Shown here in pieces: positions 44,376 through 56,389 of a stretch of 64,000 bases of DNA. This DNA comes from Apoda limacodes. Its lineage: Eukaryota > Arthropoda > Insecta > Lepidoptera > Limacodidae. Under the pieces are notes generated by a model. It worked only from the letters and a program-made list of their open reading frames with translations. It made no database searches and had not been told where the DNA came from. The DNA is taken from the NCBI GenBank assembly GCA_946406115.1, contig OX291562.1, positions 7,842,001 to 7,906,000 of the forward strand. The letters are read 5' to 3'. The first letter of the stretch is position 1. Each line of letters begins with the position of its first letter. Both the position numbers and the translations under genes were made by a program.

Positions 44376-47300
44376 GCTCGTAGATATGTATATACCTACG
44401 AACCATACTCTCATATATATTAACCCATAATCTCGTATGTATATCTAACCATAATCTAGTATGTATATCTACCCATAATCTCGTATGTATATGTGAACAT
44501 AATCTCGTAAGTATATCTACTCATATTCTCGTATGTATATAACCATAATCTCGTATGTATATCTAAACATAATCTGGTATGTATATGTAACAATAACCTT
44601 GTATGTATATCTACCCATAATCTCGTATGTATATGTAACCATAATCTGGTATGTATATCAACCCATAATCTCGTATGTATATCTAGCCATAGTCTCGTAT
44701 GTATATCTAGCCATAATCTCGTATGTATATCTAGCCATAATCTGGTATGTATATCTAACCATAAAATGGTATGTATATCTACCCATAATCCGGTATGTAT
44801 ATCTAACCATAATCTGGTATGTTTATCAACCCATAATCTGGTATGCGTATCAACCCATAATCTTGTTTGTGTATCGAACCATAATCTCGTATGTATACCA
44901 ACCCATAATCTGGTATGTATATCTAACCATAATCTGGTATGTATATCAACCCATAATCTCGTATGTATTTCTAGCCATTATCTCGTATGTATATCTAGCC
45001 ATAATCTCGTATGTATATCAAGCCATAATCTCGTATGTATATCTAACCATAACCTGGTATGTATATCTACCCATAATCTGGTATTAATATCTAATCATAA
45101 TCTGGTATGTATATCAACACATAATCTCGTATGTATATCTAGCCATAATCTCGTACGTATATCTAACCATAATGTGATATTTATATCAACCCATAATCTC
45201 GTCTATATATCTCGCCATAATCTGGTATGTATATCTAACCATAATCTGGTATGTGTATCAACCCATAATCTCGTATGTATATATAACCATAATCTTGTAT
45301 GTATATCTACCCATAATCTCGGATGTATATGTAACCATAATCGCGTATGTATATGTAACCATAATCTGGTATGTATATGTAACCATAATCCGGTATGTAT
45401 ATCAACCCATAATCTCGTATGTACATCTAGTATGTATATCTAACCATAATCTGGTATGTATATCTACCCATTATCTGGTATGTATATCTAACCATACTCT
45501 GGTATGTATATCAACCCATAATCTCGTATGTATATCTAGCCATAATCTCGTATGTATATTTAGCCATAATCTCGTATGTATATCTAGCCATAATCTCGTA
45601 TGATTATCTAACCATAACCTGGTATGTATATCTACCCATAATCTGGTATGAATATCTAACCATAATCTGGTATATATTACAACACATAATCTAGTATGTA
45701 TATCTAGCCATAATCTCGTACGTATATCTAACCATAATCTGATATGTATATCAACACAAAATCTCGTATGTATATCTAGCCATAATCTCGTACGTATATC
45801 TAACCATAATCTGATATGTATATCTACCCATAATCTCGTATGTATATCTGGCCATAATCTGGTATGTATATCTAACCATAATCTGGTATGTGTATCAATA
45901 TCTCGTATGTTTATCGAACCACAATCTGGTATGTATATCAACCCATAATCTCGTATGTATATCTAGCCATAATCTTGTATGTAAATCTACCCATAATCTC
46001 GTATGTATATGTAACCATAATCTCGTATGTATATGTAACCATAATCTGGTCTGTATATCTAACCAAAACCTGGTATGTATATCTACCCATAATCTGGTAT
46101 GTATATCTAACCATAATCTGGTATGTTTATCAACCCATAATCTGGTATGCGTATCAACCCATAATCTTGTATGTGTATCGAACCATAATCTGGTATGTAT
46201 ACCAACCCATAATCTGGTATGTATATCTAACCATAATCTGGTATGTATATCAACCCATAATCTCGTATGTATATCTAGCCATTATCTCGTATGTATATCT
46301 AGCCATAATCTCGTATGTATATCAAGCCATAATCTCGTATGTATATCTAACCATAACCTGGTATGTATATCTACCCATAATCTGGTATGAATATCTAATC
46401 ATAATCTGGTATGTATATCAACACATAATCTCGTATGTATATCTAGCCATAATCTCGTACGTATATCTAACCATAATGTGATATTTATATCAACCCATAA
46501 TCTCGTATGTATATATAACCATAATCTTGTATGTATATCTACCCATAATCTCGTATGTATATGTAACCATAATCGCGTATGTATATGTAACCATAATCTG
46601 GTATGTATATGTAACCATAATCCGGTATGTATATCAACCCATAATCTCGTATGTACATCTAGTATGTATATCTAACCATAATCTGGTATGTATATCTACC
46701 CATTTTCTGGTATGTATATCTAACCATACTCTGGTATGTATATCAACCCATAATCTCGTATGTATATCTAGCCATAATTTCGTATGTATATTAAGCCATA
46801 ATCTCGTATGTATATCTAGCCATAATCTCGTATGATTATCTAACCATAACCTGGTATGTATATCTACCCATAATCTGGTATGAATATCTAACCATAATCT
46901 GGTATATATTACAACACATAATCTAGTATGTATATCTAGCCATAATCTCGTACGTATATCTAACCATAATCTGATATGTATATCAACACAAAATCTCGTA
47001 TGTATATCTAGCCATAAACTCGTACGTATATCTCACCATAATCTGATATGTATATCAACCCATAATCTCGTATGTATATCTGGCCATAATCTGGTATGTA
47101 TATCTAACCATAATCTGGTATGTGTATCAACCTATAATCTCGTATGTATATCTAACCATAATCTTGTTTGTATATCTACCCATAATCTCGTATGTATATG
47201 TAACCATAATCTCGTATGTATATGTAACCATAATCTGGTATGTATATCAACCCATAATCTCGTATGTATATCTAGCCATAATCTCGTATGTACATCTAGT

Positions 47301-50300
47301 ATGTATATGTAACCAAAATCTGGTATGTATATCAACCCATAATCTCGTATGTATATCTAGCCATAATCTCGTATGTATATGTAACCATAATCTCGTATGT
47401 ATATCTAGCCATAATCTCGTATGTACATCTAGTATGTATATCTAATCATAACCTGGTTTGTATATCTACCCATGATCTGGTATTTATATCTAACCATACT
47501 CTGGTATGTATATCAACCCATAATCTGGTATGTGTATCAACCCATAATCTCGTATGTATATCTAACCATAATCTTGTTTGTATATCTACCCATAATCTCG
47601 TATGTATATGTAACCATAATCTCGTATGTATATGTAACCAAAATCTGGTATGTATATCAACCCATAATCTCGTATGTATATCTAGCCATAATCTCGTACG
47701 TATATCTAACCATAATCTGATATGTATATCAACCCATAATCTCGTATGTATATCTCGCCATAATCTGGTATGTATATCTAACCATAATCTGGTATGTGTA
47801 TCAACCCATAATCTCGTATGTATATCTAACCATAATCTTGTTTGTATATCTACCCATAATCTCATATGTATATGTAACCATAATCTCGTATGTATATGTA
47901 ACCAAAATCTGGTATGTATATCAACCCATAATCTCGTATGTATATCTAGCCATAATCTCGTATGTATATGTAACCATAATCTCGTATGTATATCTAGCCA
48001 TAATCTCGTATGTACATCTAGTATGTATATCTAACCATAACCTGGTTTGTATATCTACCCATGATCTGGTATTTATATCTAACCATACTCTGGTATGTAT
48101 ATCAACCCATAATCTGGTATGTGTATCAACCCATAATCTCGTATGTATATCTAACCATAATCTTGTTTGTATATCTACCCATAATCTCGTATGTATATGT
48201 AACCATAATCTCGTATGTATATGTAACCAAAATCTGGTATGTATATCAACCCATAATCTCGTATGTATATCTAGCCATAATCTCGTACGTATATCTAACC
48301 ATAATCTGATATGTATATCAACACAAAATCTCGTATGTATATCTAGCCATAATCTCGTACGTATATCTAACCATAATCTGATATGTATATCAACCCATAA
48401 TCTCGTATGTATATCTCGCCATAATCTGGTATGTATATCTAACCATAATCTGGTATGTGTATCAACCCATAATCTCGTATGTATATCTAACCATAATCTT
48501 GTTTGTATATCTACCCATAATCTCATATGTATATGTAACCATAATCTCGTATGTATATGTAACCAAAATCTGGTATGTATATCAACCCATAATCTCGTAT
48601 GTATATCTCGCCATAATCTGGTATGTATATCTAACCATAATCTGGTATGTGTATCAACCCATAATCTCGTATGTATATCTAACCATAATCTTGTTTGTAT
48701 ATCTACCCATAATCTCATATGTATATGTAACCATAATCTCGTATGTATATGTAACCAAAATCTGGTATGTATATCAACCCATAATCTCGTATGTATATCT
48801 AGCCATAATCTCGTATGTATATGTAACCATAATCTCGTATGTATATCTAGCCATAATCTCGTATGTACATCTAGTATGTATATCTAATCATAACCTGGTT
48901 TGTATATCTACCCATGATCTGGTATTTATATCTAACCATACTCTGGTATGTATATCAACCCATAATCTGGTATGTGTATCAACCCATAATCTCGTATGTA
49001 TATCTAACCATAATCTTGTTTGTATATCTACCCATAATCTCGTATGTATATGTAACCATAATCTCGTATGTATATGTAACCAAAATCTGGTATGTATATC
49101 AACCCATAATCTCGTATGTATATCTAGCCATAATCTCGTACGTATATCTAACCATAATCTGATATGTATATCAACCCATAATCTCGTATGTATATCTCGC
49201 CATAATCTGGTATGTATATCTAACCATAATCTGGTATGTGTATCAACCCATAATCTCGTATGTATATCTAACCATAATCTTGTTTGTATATCTACCCATA
49301 ATCTCATATGTATATGTAACCATAATCTCGTATGTATATGTAACCAAAATCTGGTATGTATATCAACCCATAATCTCGTATGTATATCTAGCCATAATCT
49401 CGTATGTATATGTAACCATAATCTCGTATGTATATCTAGCCATAATCTCGTATGTACATCTAGTATGTATATCTAACCATAACCTGGTTTGTATATCTAC
49501 CCATGATCTGGTATTTATATCTAACCATACTCTGGTATGTATATCAACCCATAATCTGGTATGTGTATCAACCCATAATCTCGTATGTATATCTAACCAT
49601 AATCTTGTTTGTATATCTACCCATAATCTCGTATGTATATGTAACCATAATCTCGTATGTATATGTAACCAAAATCTGGTATGTATATCAACCCATAATC
49701 TCGTATGTATATCTAGCCATAATCTCGTATGTACATCTAGTATGTATATCTAACCATAACCTGGTTTGTATATCTACCCATGATCTGGTATTTATATCTA
49801 ACCATACTCTGGTATGTATATCAACCCATAATCTGGTATGTGTATCAACCCATAATCTCGTATGTTTATCGAACCATAATCTGGTATGTATATCTAACCA
49901 TAATCTGGTATGTATATTAATCCATAATCTCGTATGTATATCAAGCCATAATATCGTACGTATATCCAACCATAATCTGGTATGTTTATCTACCCATAAT
50001 CTCGTATGCTTATCGAACCACAATCTGGTATGTATATCAACCCATAATCTCGTATGTATATCTAGCCATAATCTCGTATGTATATCTAGCCATAATCTCG
50101 TATGTATATCTTACCATAACCTGGTATGTATATCTACCCATAATCTGGTATATATATCTAACCATACTCTGGTATGTATATCAACTCATAATTTGGTATG
50201 TATATCTAACCATGATCTGCTATGTATATCTAACCATAATCTGGTATGTGTATCAACCCATAATCTGGTATGTATATCTAACCATAATCTGGTATGTATT

Positions 50301-50625
50301 TCAACCCATAATCTCTTATGTTTATCGAACCATAATCTGGTATGTATATCTAACCATAATCTGGTATGTATATCATCACATAATCTCGTATGTTTATCGA
50401 ACCATAATCTGGTATGTATATCTAACCATAATCTGGTATGTATATCAACCCATAATCTCGTATGTATATCTAACCATAATCTCATATGTATATGTAGCCA
50501 TAATTTCGTATATAAAAATATATCAACCCATATTCTATGTATATCCAACCATAATCTCGTATGTATATCTCTTCTAATATCATATGTATATCTACCCATA
50601 ATCTCGTATGTACGTCTAGACACAG
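44376..50625. repeat. 24-bp minisatellite, about 260 units
   Basis: The basic unit is TATGTATATCTAACCATAAT CTCG with variants at a few positions: TCTAACC, TCTACCC, TCTAGCC, TCAACCC, TCGAACC or GTAACC, then CTCG or CTGG. Being 8 codons long, it stays open in two frames on each strand, giving octapeptide repeats such as VCISTHNL and YVYLTIIS (plus) and DIHTRLWL (minus), up to 408 residues. I regard these as artefacts: low complexity, opposite-strand equivalents and no non-repetitive domain. Short units of 13 bases punctuate the array (see findings). Confidence 0.95.
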
Positions 50626-50715
50626 TTATAGTTATAATACAAAAACACTATATCACGAAAAAAAAAATAAGAGTATTGATTGCGAAACGGGCCAAGTATC
50701 TGTCAAGAATATTTG

Positions 50716-50902
50716 AATTTAAAAAATAATAAAACGGGATTAAACGCGTCATTTGGCAAAATACCTTTTTTCCGACGTTTCGGCTGGGTTACACCAGCCT
50801 TGGTCACGGGTAGACTGGCGGTGCGCGGCGTCGTCGGCTTCGAGTGAAGACGTCCGGTTGATTAAATGACGCGTTTAATCCCGTTTTATTATTTTTTAAA
50901 TT
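50716..50902. mobile_element. 187-bp MITE-like element with perfect 39-bp terminal inverted repeats
   Basis: Positions 50716-50754 are the exact reverse complement of 50864-50902; the arms include AAAACGGGATTAAACGCGTC. The 109-bp interior is GC-richer (GTTTCGGCTGGGTTACACCA, GGCGGTGCGCGGCG) and non-coding. The element begins about 90 bases beyond the end of the 24-bp array. No clear target duplication could be fixed because the ends are A/T-rich. Confidence 0.75.
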
Positions 50903-51611
50903 AGTAATGGAACGCGTTAATTTAAAAAACTTATATATGAATATTTGAACATAGGTAATTAAAAAAACAATGGACAAGGACCAACATGGAAGTGGAAGAA
51001 TGACAATAAGAAATAGCTTTATTAAAATTGTTTGATATCAATACATTCATAGTCAGATATTTTGTAAGAGAATTGGGACTTGGCCCATTCGTACAACTTA
51101 CTTTAGTTTTTGTAAGCAATGTATGTATGTAAATGCATATATCTATGTAAAATATTTTAAGGTTAGCTTTTCGCTTTTTCGTATAGGTAAATTGACTCAG
51201 TTAACTCCATTTACGTGGGGAAAACGGGGAAATTTCACGTGAATGAGTACACTGTGGAGCGGATATTATTCTTTCACGTGAGCGCATTCACACGTTTGAC
51301 GTCAATTTCTGTATATATATGTCGCAGTCATCTGGATAAATCAGCCAGTTTATTGGACGCCTAGGCAGATCAAGTTTTTATTATAATTATAGTATTATAT
51401 TATAATATATTGAAATAAAAAACAGAAAATCAAAATATTTCGACTATATTATGTAGTCGTCTCATTTTGACTGATGACGACTATAGAATAAAGTCGAAAA
51501 ACAATCTTTATTTTAAGTTTTCTTCAACATACTTAAATTAATGATTGGTTAAAAAATGAGAAAATGGTTTTTTAAAGTGTCTCAGTTTCTCTGTCCAATC
51601 TTGAAATACTT
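50903..51611. other. AT-rich spacer with a promoter-like patch
   Basis: 51228-51325 has TTTCACGTGAA, TTTCACGTGAG (two CACGTG boxes), TTTGACGTCAATTT (CRE-like) and TATATATATG within 100 bases. No open frame of quality follows within about 400 bases on the plus strand. Confidence 0.3.
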
Positions 51612-51800
51612 TTTACGGTTCCGTACCCAAAGGGTGCCAATGGGGCCTTACTTCTTAGCCGTCGCGGACCGTCCGTCCGTCCGACTTTTTGAATTATAAC
51701 AGGTAGAAGGACGAATATGCTTTATACAAAACATGTGTTATAATGGCAAATTACCTTACAAATAATAAATAAAATCGGCCAAGTGTGAGACGGGTTCGTG
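51612..51800 (+). repeat. Short copy of the GGTTCCGTACCCAAAGGGT repeat
   Basis: GGTTCCGTACCCAAAGGGTG and CCGTCCGTCCGTCC match the 11688 repeat at the left. An inverted-looking AAAATCGGCCAAGTGTGAGA fragment lies at 51772-51791. Confidence 0.6.
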
Positions 51801-51904
51801 CCATTACAATAATAAATTGAATACATAGGTATGTACGAACGCCATCTGTAGTTGAAATATTCCAGACTATTAAGAGTAACAGTTCTTTCTGTCCTTTCTT
51901 ACTT

Positions 51905-52030
51905 CAAATGACTCATTGTTTATTGGAAACGATATGCAAAATTAAGCAACATCAGTCTTGGTCAGTCATTGGATGGGTGACACTTGTTACCCTTAAACCA
52001 TCTTAGACCAGATACACTGTATCAGGAGCA
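51905..52030 (+). repeat. 5S rRNA-derived SINE, second copy
   Basis: TATTGGAAACGATATGCAAA ATTAAGCAACATCAG then GGTCAGTCATTGGATGGGTG AC repeat the 5S-like promoter core and the same lead-in as at 25495-25690. It is more diverged from 5S rRNA in the A-box side and better kept in the C box (GGATGGGTGAC). Confidence 0.65.
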
Positions 52031-52032
52031 GT

Positions 52033-52156
52033 GTTTTTTATACCACTTAGTTGGCAAACAACACCAGGGGCATTACTAGCACGTTGTCTACCTTTCAAGT
52101 ATCTAATCACTCTTTTCATTAAGATCCCCATACTGTAGTCCTTAAAGAAAACCTTG
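52033..52156 (-). mobile_element. 3' fragment J of the retrotransposon family, with internal deletion
   Basis: TTTTTTATACCACTTAGTTG GCAAAC jumps directly to ACACCAGGGGCATTACTAGC, skipping the hairpin, then continues to CCTTAAAGAAAACCTTG. Diverged old copy. Confidence 0.75.
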
Positions 52157-52267
52157 TGCATGTCGATGTGCTCACATAAGATAAGAGTGTGTCTAACACA
52201 TTGTGCTAAAGGAGTGTATCTGTCGTCGTATTTGTTATGTAGGTTGGGTTAGGTTAAGGTTCTCACG

Positions 52268-52410
52268 TGACAACGTAGATGAACGACCGAAATAAGTTTC
52301 GTACAATAATCTGTTCACTTTTATGATAATTTCTTTTCCATACTAAACGATCTGCCTAGGCGATTAGTTGAACAGCGGATTCAACTATCGGGCTGCGACA
52401 TATCCAAACC
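52268..52410 (+). repeat. Two-copy dispersed repeat, copy 2
   Basis: AATAATCTGTTCACTTTTAT GATAATTTCTTTTCC and GATCTGCCTAGGCGAT ... GCGACATAT match 28680-28835. Confidence 0.5.
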
Positions 52411-53629
52411 ATGGGTATTGGGGAATGAAAACCGTGACGTTATACACTAAACATTATTTTTTCTTACTTGTCTTATTATGTAAACAAATATGGCGTATTG
52501 GAGACTAGAGCCAATTTTAGTGTTGGGAAAATGGCCTTTGAACTATTAAACGAATATTTTCTCATATTAATGCATACCTTCGAATGAATGCATAAATTTA
52601 ATCACGGAGATTAATATCCTGCAAATGGCAAGCGGTGAGATGGTAAATAAGCAGTGAGGATCAGGGTTCCCAGGTCTGTTTCAGTGTTGGGCGCTAGATC
52701 AGTTTATAAAAAGCGCTAGATATTATATACTTTACATTATATAATTCCTGGTGACTTATAAAGTCCTAGTACATCAATCTTATAAACACACAAAATCTTC
52801 ATTGTAGTAAGAAATACGATATAAATATACATACATAGAAATTATCTCTCTTCGTTTATGACTCCCTGAAGGTTAGAGTCTTAGAAGAAAATATATTATA
52901 CATGTCATATCCATGGCTATATCATCAATATAAATAAACAACTTCCGTATCAAAGATACAGTCAAAAGATTAACCTCGAGCCAGGACTTGAACCTGCGAC
53001 CCTTACATTCCGTGTAAGTGCTCTTTTGATTATATATTACATTATATAATCAAACAACAAAACACTACTTTGAATTAAAAAAATAATCTTTATTAGCGAG
53101 TAATCGCGTAAAATATCAATAAAACTCGTTTTGATTATAAGTACCTTCTTACCTACGAAACTTTACCGTAGCTTCTATTCTGTTTATAACGCCACATAAT
53201 TATAATATCAGAAACACGAACATCGGCATCCTCACTGATATCGGTTTTTTTATATTGCCGTATAATATTTCCTTAATTATACGACTATACACGTCTTTTG
53301 CCTGTTCAAAATTTGAAAGGGGTTGGTAACACATGCAAGGAACAGAGAAAAGGAAGTTTGCTCAATGTGATAAAGACGACTAATGCAAAGAACGCGAATG
53401 TATTATTCCTCAGGCTTTTCCCAGTGGGTTACTAACTATGACGGTTATTCTAATGACTTCGATAGTTACAATGTCTGCTAAAAATTTTGCCAGCAATGAA
53501 ATATCGTACCTACTAGTTTCCCTTAGTCAAGATCTCGTACAAAATTGTACGAGGCTAATAGTGTTTTCGTACCTCGTACTGAAAACCACAAATCTCGTAT
53601 TTGTGAGAAGAATCTCGTACGGTTGGCAC
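52411..53629. other. AT-rich spacer with SINE fragment
   Basis: 52955-53040 holds the minus-strand tRNA-like SINE piece related to 1420-1600 (B-box complement GGACTTGAACC). CTCGTAC occurs five times in 53530-53625 (ATCTCGTACAAAATTGTACG is partly palindromic). No gene was recognised. Confidence 0.45.
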
Positions 53630-54190
53630 CCTTTTTTCGCATTGGTTTCGATTTATTTGTGTCCCAAAATGCGACACAAATGACACCGTATTTTGGGCAT
53701 ATTTTTTTATTGCATTGACTTAGAAGTACATTTTTTTTATAACTTAAGGCGACCGTTGACTTTAGTATTCGATATTTATTATAACTCGATACCTGTACGC
53801 ATTCTTGAGTAAAACATTTTTAATGTGTTATTACTACAGATTAACAAATTTCGGTTTTTTTCCGATATTTGTGATGTACCTTGCTTCGTGTCAAATCTTA
53901 AGATTATTCAGAACAACGGGAATTAAAGTATCCCATAGGATTTGATTTGTTTGTGAATGCCAAAATATGCGACAAAAATGGCCGTATTTTTTTATTGAGT
54001 TAACTTAGAAGCTTGCTAATTTTACAGCTTCGAAGGGACCGTAGACCTTAGTATTTGATATTTATTTTAAACTTGATACCTTCATGCGTTGCTGAGAAAA
54101 AGGGTCTTGACAGACAGACAGATAGAAGGACAATAAAGTAGTTGGTATAAGGGTCCCTTTTTCATTTTGAGGTACGGATCCCTAAAAACT
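53630..54190 (+). repeat. Direct duplication of a ~200-bp dispersed repeat
   Basis: Two modules, 53635-53830 and 53935-54190, share GATTT(A/G)TTTGTGT/GAATGCC, AAAATATGCGACA, TTTTTTTATTG...TTGACTTAGAAG, ACCGT(A/T)GAC(C/T)TTAGTATT and GATATTTATT. The second ends with ACAGACAGACAGATAG and a GGTACGGATCCCTAAAAAC tail. Non-coding. Confidence 0.6.
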
Positions 54191-54824
54191 ATGTTTCGAA
54201 AAAAACTGATATTTATTTTTATTCAGATTCGGCATCACTATCATTATCACTAGACAGTGATGATACATCTAATTCCGATACACGGATAAAAAATTGTCAG
54301 GGTCATCAGTTTTACGTTTGTTTTACGTTAATAAGTATTTTATTTACAAATACTCAAATACGGTTGTCTTAGAACTATTGTTCGACCTAAAGATATTAAT
54401 CATACGGTAATGAAACATCTAAAATCAAATATCATTTATTTTATTCCTACGCTCTTCTTCCATCTCTAAGATCCATTGACAAAAGTGATTTACGAATATT
54501 GAATCTATTATACTCTGTGCAAATGGGTTTTGTTAATACTTCGATTGTTACAAAAATAATGTATTTTAAAAGGACAATATAAATTGTTCATTGAGGTGGT
54601 ATATCTTATTCTATACATACAGGGCTAGAATATTTTCTGATCCGATGTATAGTCGCTACTGTCGTGTAATATCACACCAGTTTAAGGCTGCGCCCTACTC
54701 AAAGGTGCAGTTTTCTACTCGCATTTAAAATCGATTCCATTGTTCTATTGCAAGTTTAAGACTGGAAAAAAATAATAAGCCTTTAAACATTATTTAACTT
54801 ACTGTATTTGTTTATTAAAACACT
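54191..54824. other. AT-rich spacer, nothing assigned
   Basis: No gene, RNA or repeat was recognised. Confidence 0.4.
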
Positions 54825-55290
54825 AGCTTCTGCCAGCGGCTTCGCCCGCTCTAATTTTCGTTATCAAATATTTCCTCTATAATGGCATAATACATTCGTG
54901 TCTGTGAAACCATGGAAATACACATACAAAATTTCAACCCAATCGGTCAAGCCGTTTAATAGTTGACATACCGACAGCAGCGCCACCTACCGAGTCCTAT
55001 TGTATTTTTAAATCATCCAGAAAACCATCGAAACACCCATATAAAATGTCAACCCAATCGGTTCAGCCGTTTAGAAGTTATGTGAAAAAGGAAGTAATTA
55101 AGTAATTAGGTATGTACGGAAGGATTATTATTTCTACCTGTTGTCCTATTACCCGTTTTCCCGCGGTAAAAAGTAGTCTATGTTCATTAGGGATAATGTC
55201 GGCTTCTAATGGTAAAAGAATTTTTCAAATCGGTCCACTAGTTTCGGAGCCTATTCAATACAAACAATCAAATCTTTCCTCTTTATAATA
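54825..55290 (-). repeat. Dispersed repeat, long copy
   Basis: It begins ACTAGCTTCTGCCAGCGGCT TCGCCCGC and ends CCTCTTTATAATATTAAGTA TAG. Inside, an ACCCAATCGGT(C/T)AAGCCGTTTA module is present twice (54936-54958, 55050-55072). Confidence 0.65.
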
Positions 55291-56004
55291 TTAAGTATAG
55301 ATCGGTTTAAGATATATATTAAAACATAGGTTTAAAAAAATAATCAACTAGTTGCGGTAACATAATTTATATCACAAAATGTTAAGTAACTATGAAGCTA
55401 TAGAAAAACTGTAATAGAATTTCAATCAATTGTGTGATATAATTGTAATTAATTAATTTCCACTTTTTATGTTAAGCTGTTCATTTATGTGATATTTTTG
55501 TCATGGAAAAATGAACTCTATATAAAATCAACATTGTCGATTACAGCTCAACGCATTGGCAAAGGGCCCCCTTTTAATTTGGCCACCAAGTATTGTTTTG
55601 AATTTTCTCCACTGGGTCAGAAAAGTTTGTTGCAATGCATGTACTAAGAATTGACTTTGTCTAAGACTAATCTGTGGTAAATTAAATTGTATTTTACACA
55701 TTGATATAAACTTATAATGTCATTGAACTATTAAACTGTTTTATGATGACAAATATTTTTTTTTTAAATCCGACAGTAACAGCTCTAAAGCAAAATTTAT
55801 TGGTCATAAATTTCATTGTGTCCAAAAGGTTTGTAGGTTCCTACTTATTTTAGCTTTCCTTTAACAAATAATATGAAATAGAAGTTTTATGAGTTATGAT
55901 GACATTAAATTATATCAAACTATATTTATTATTATTATCATTAACTCACTGTCAGTTCCATCGCCAGTTTTTAAAATTATTTAGATAGAAAAACAACGTT
56001 GAAA
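55291..56004. other. AT-rich spacer, nothing assigned
   Basis: No gene, RNA or repeat was recognised before the satellite begins near 56005. Confidence 0.4.
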
Positions 56005-56318
56005 ATTTACTGAGATTCTAATAGGTGTAATGTGAAGTTAGCTTTTTTTTATTTTGGGGCCAGAACTATTGCTGTGTTGGCTCCAGGCGATAGAACTATG
56101 CAGTTTTTTACGTATTTATGGTCTAGCAACCAAGAACTGCTGAGATGCTGATCGGGGTAGTGTGAAGTTAGCATCTCATTCTGAAAAAAATTTTTTTCAG
56201 AAACTTGAACAGAACTTTTGAAAAAAAATATCAGGAACTGTAGAACTATTGGGGATGCTACTAGAACTGCCTTTTTATTGTGAGATTCTAATAATTGATA
56301 TGCCATGTTCACACACAT

Positions 56319-56389
56319 GAGAAAAATGTACGCAAGAAAGTAGTTCTTACCTCTCGAGAACCGTGAAAGTATTCGCATACATTTTTCTC
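56319..56389. repeat. Hairpin-forming interruption in the satellite
   Basis: Within non-satellite sequence (about 56295-56440), GAGAAAAATGTACGC (56319-56333) is complementary to GCATACATTTTTCTC (56375-56389) with one mismatch. The enclosed GTTCT...AGAAC adds a second inner pair. Found once in the window. Confidence 0.6.

Noticed and set aside
44376..50625. CRISPR-like regular repeat array
   Set aside because: There are no distinct spacers; the units are head-to-tail variants of one 24-bp sequence in a eukaryotic context.
44533..50729. Long open frames (up to 408 residues) with octapeptide repeats
   Set aside because: They are produced by a 24-bp minisatellite that is open in several phases on both strands; there is no start context, domain or splice support.
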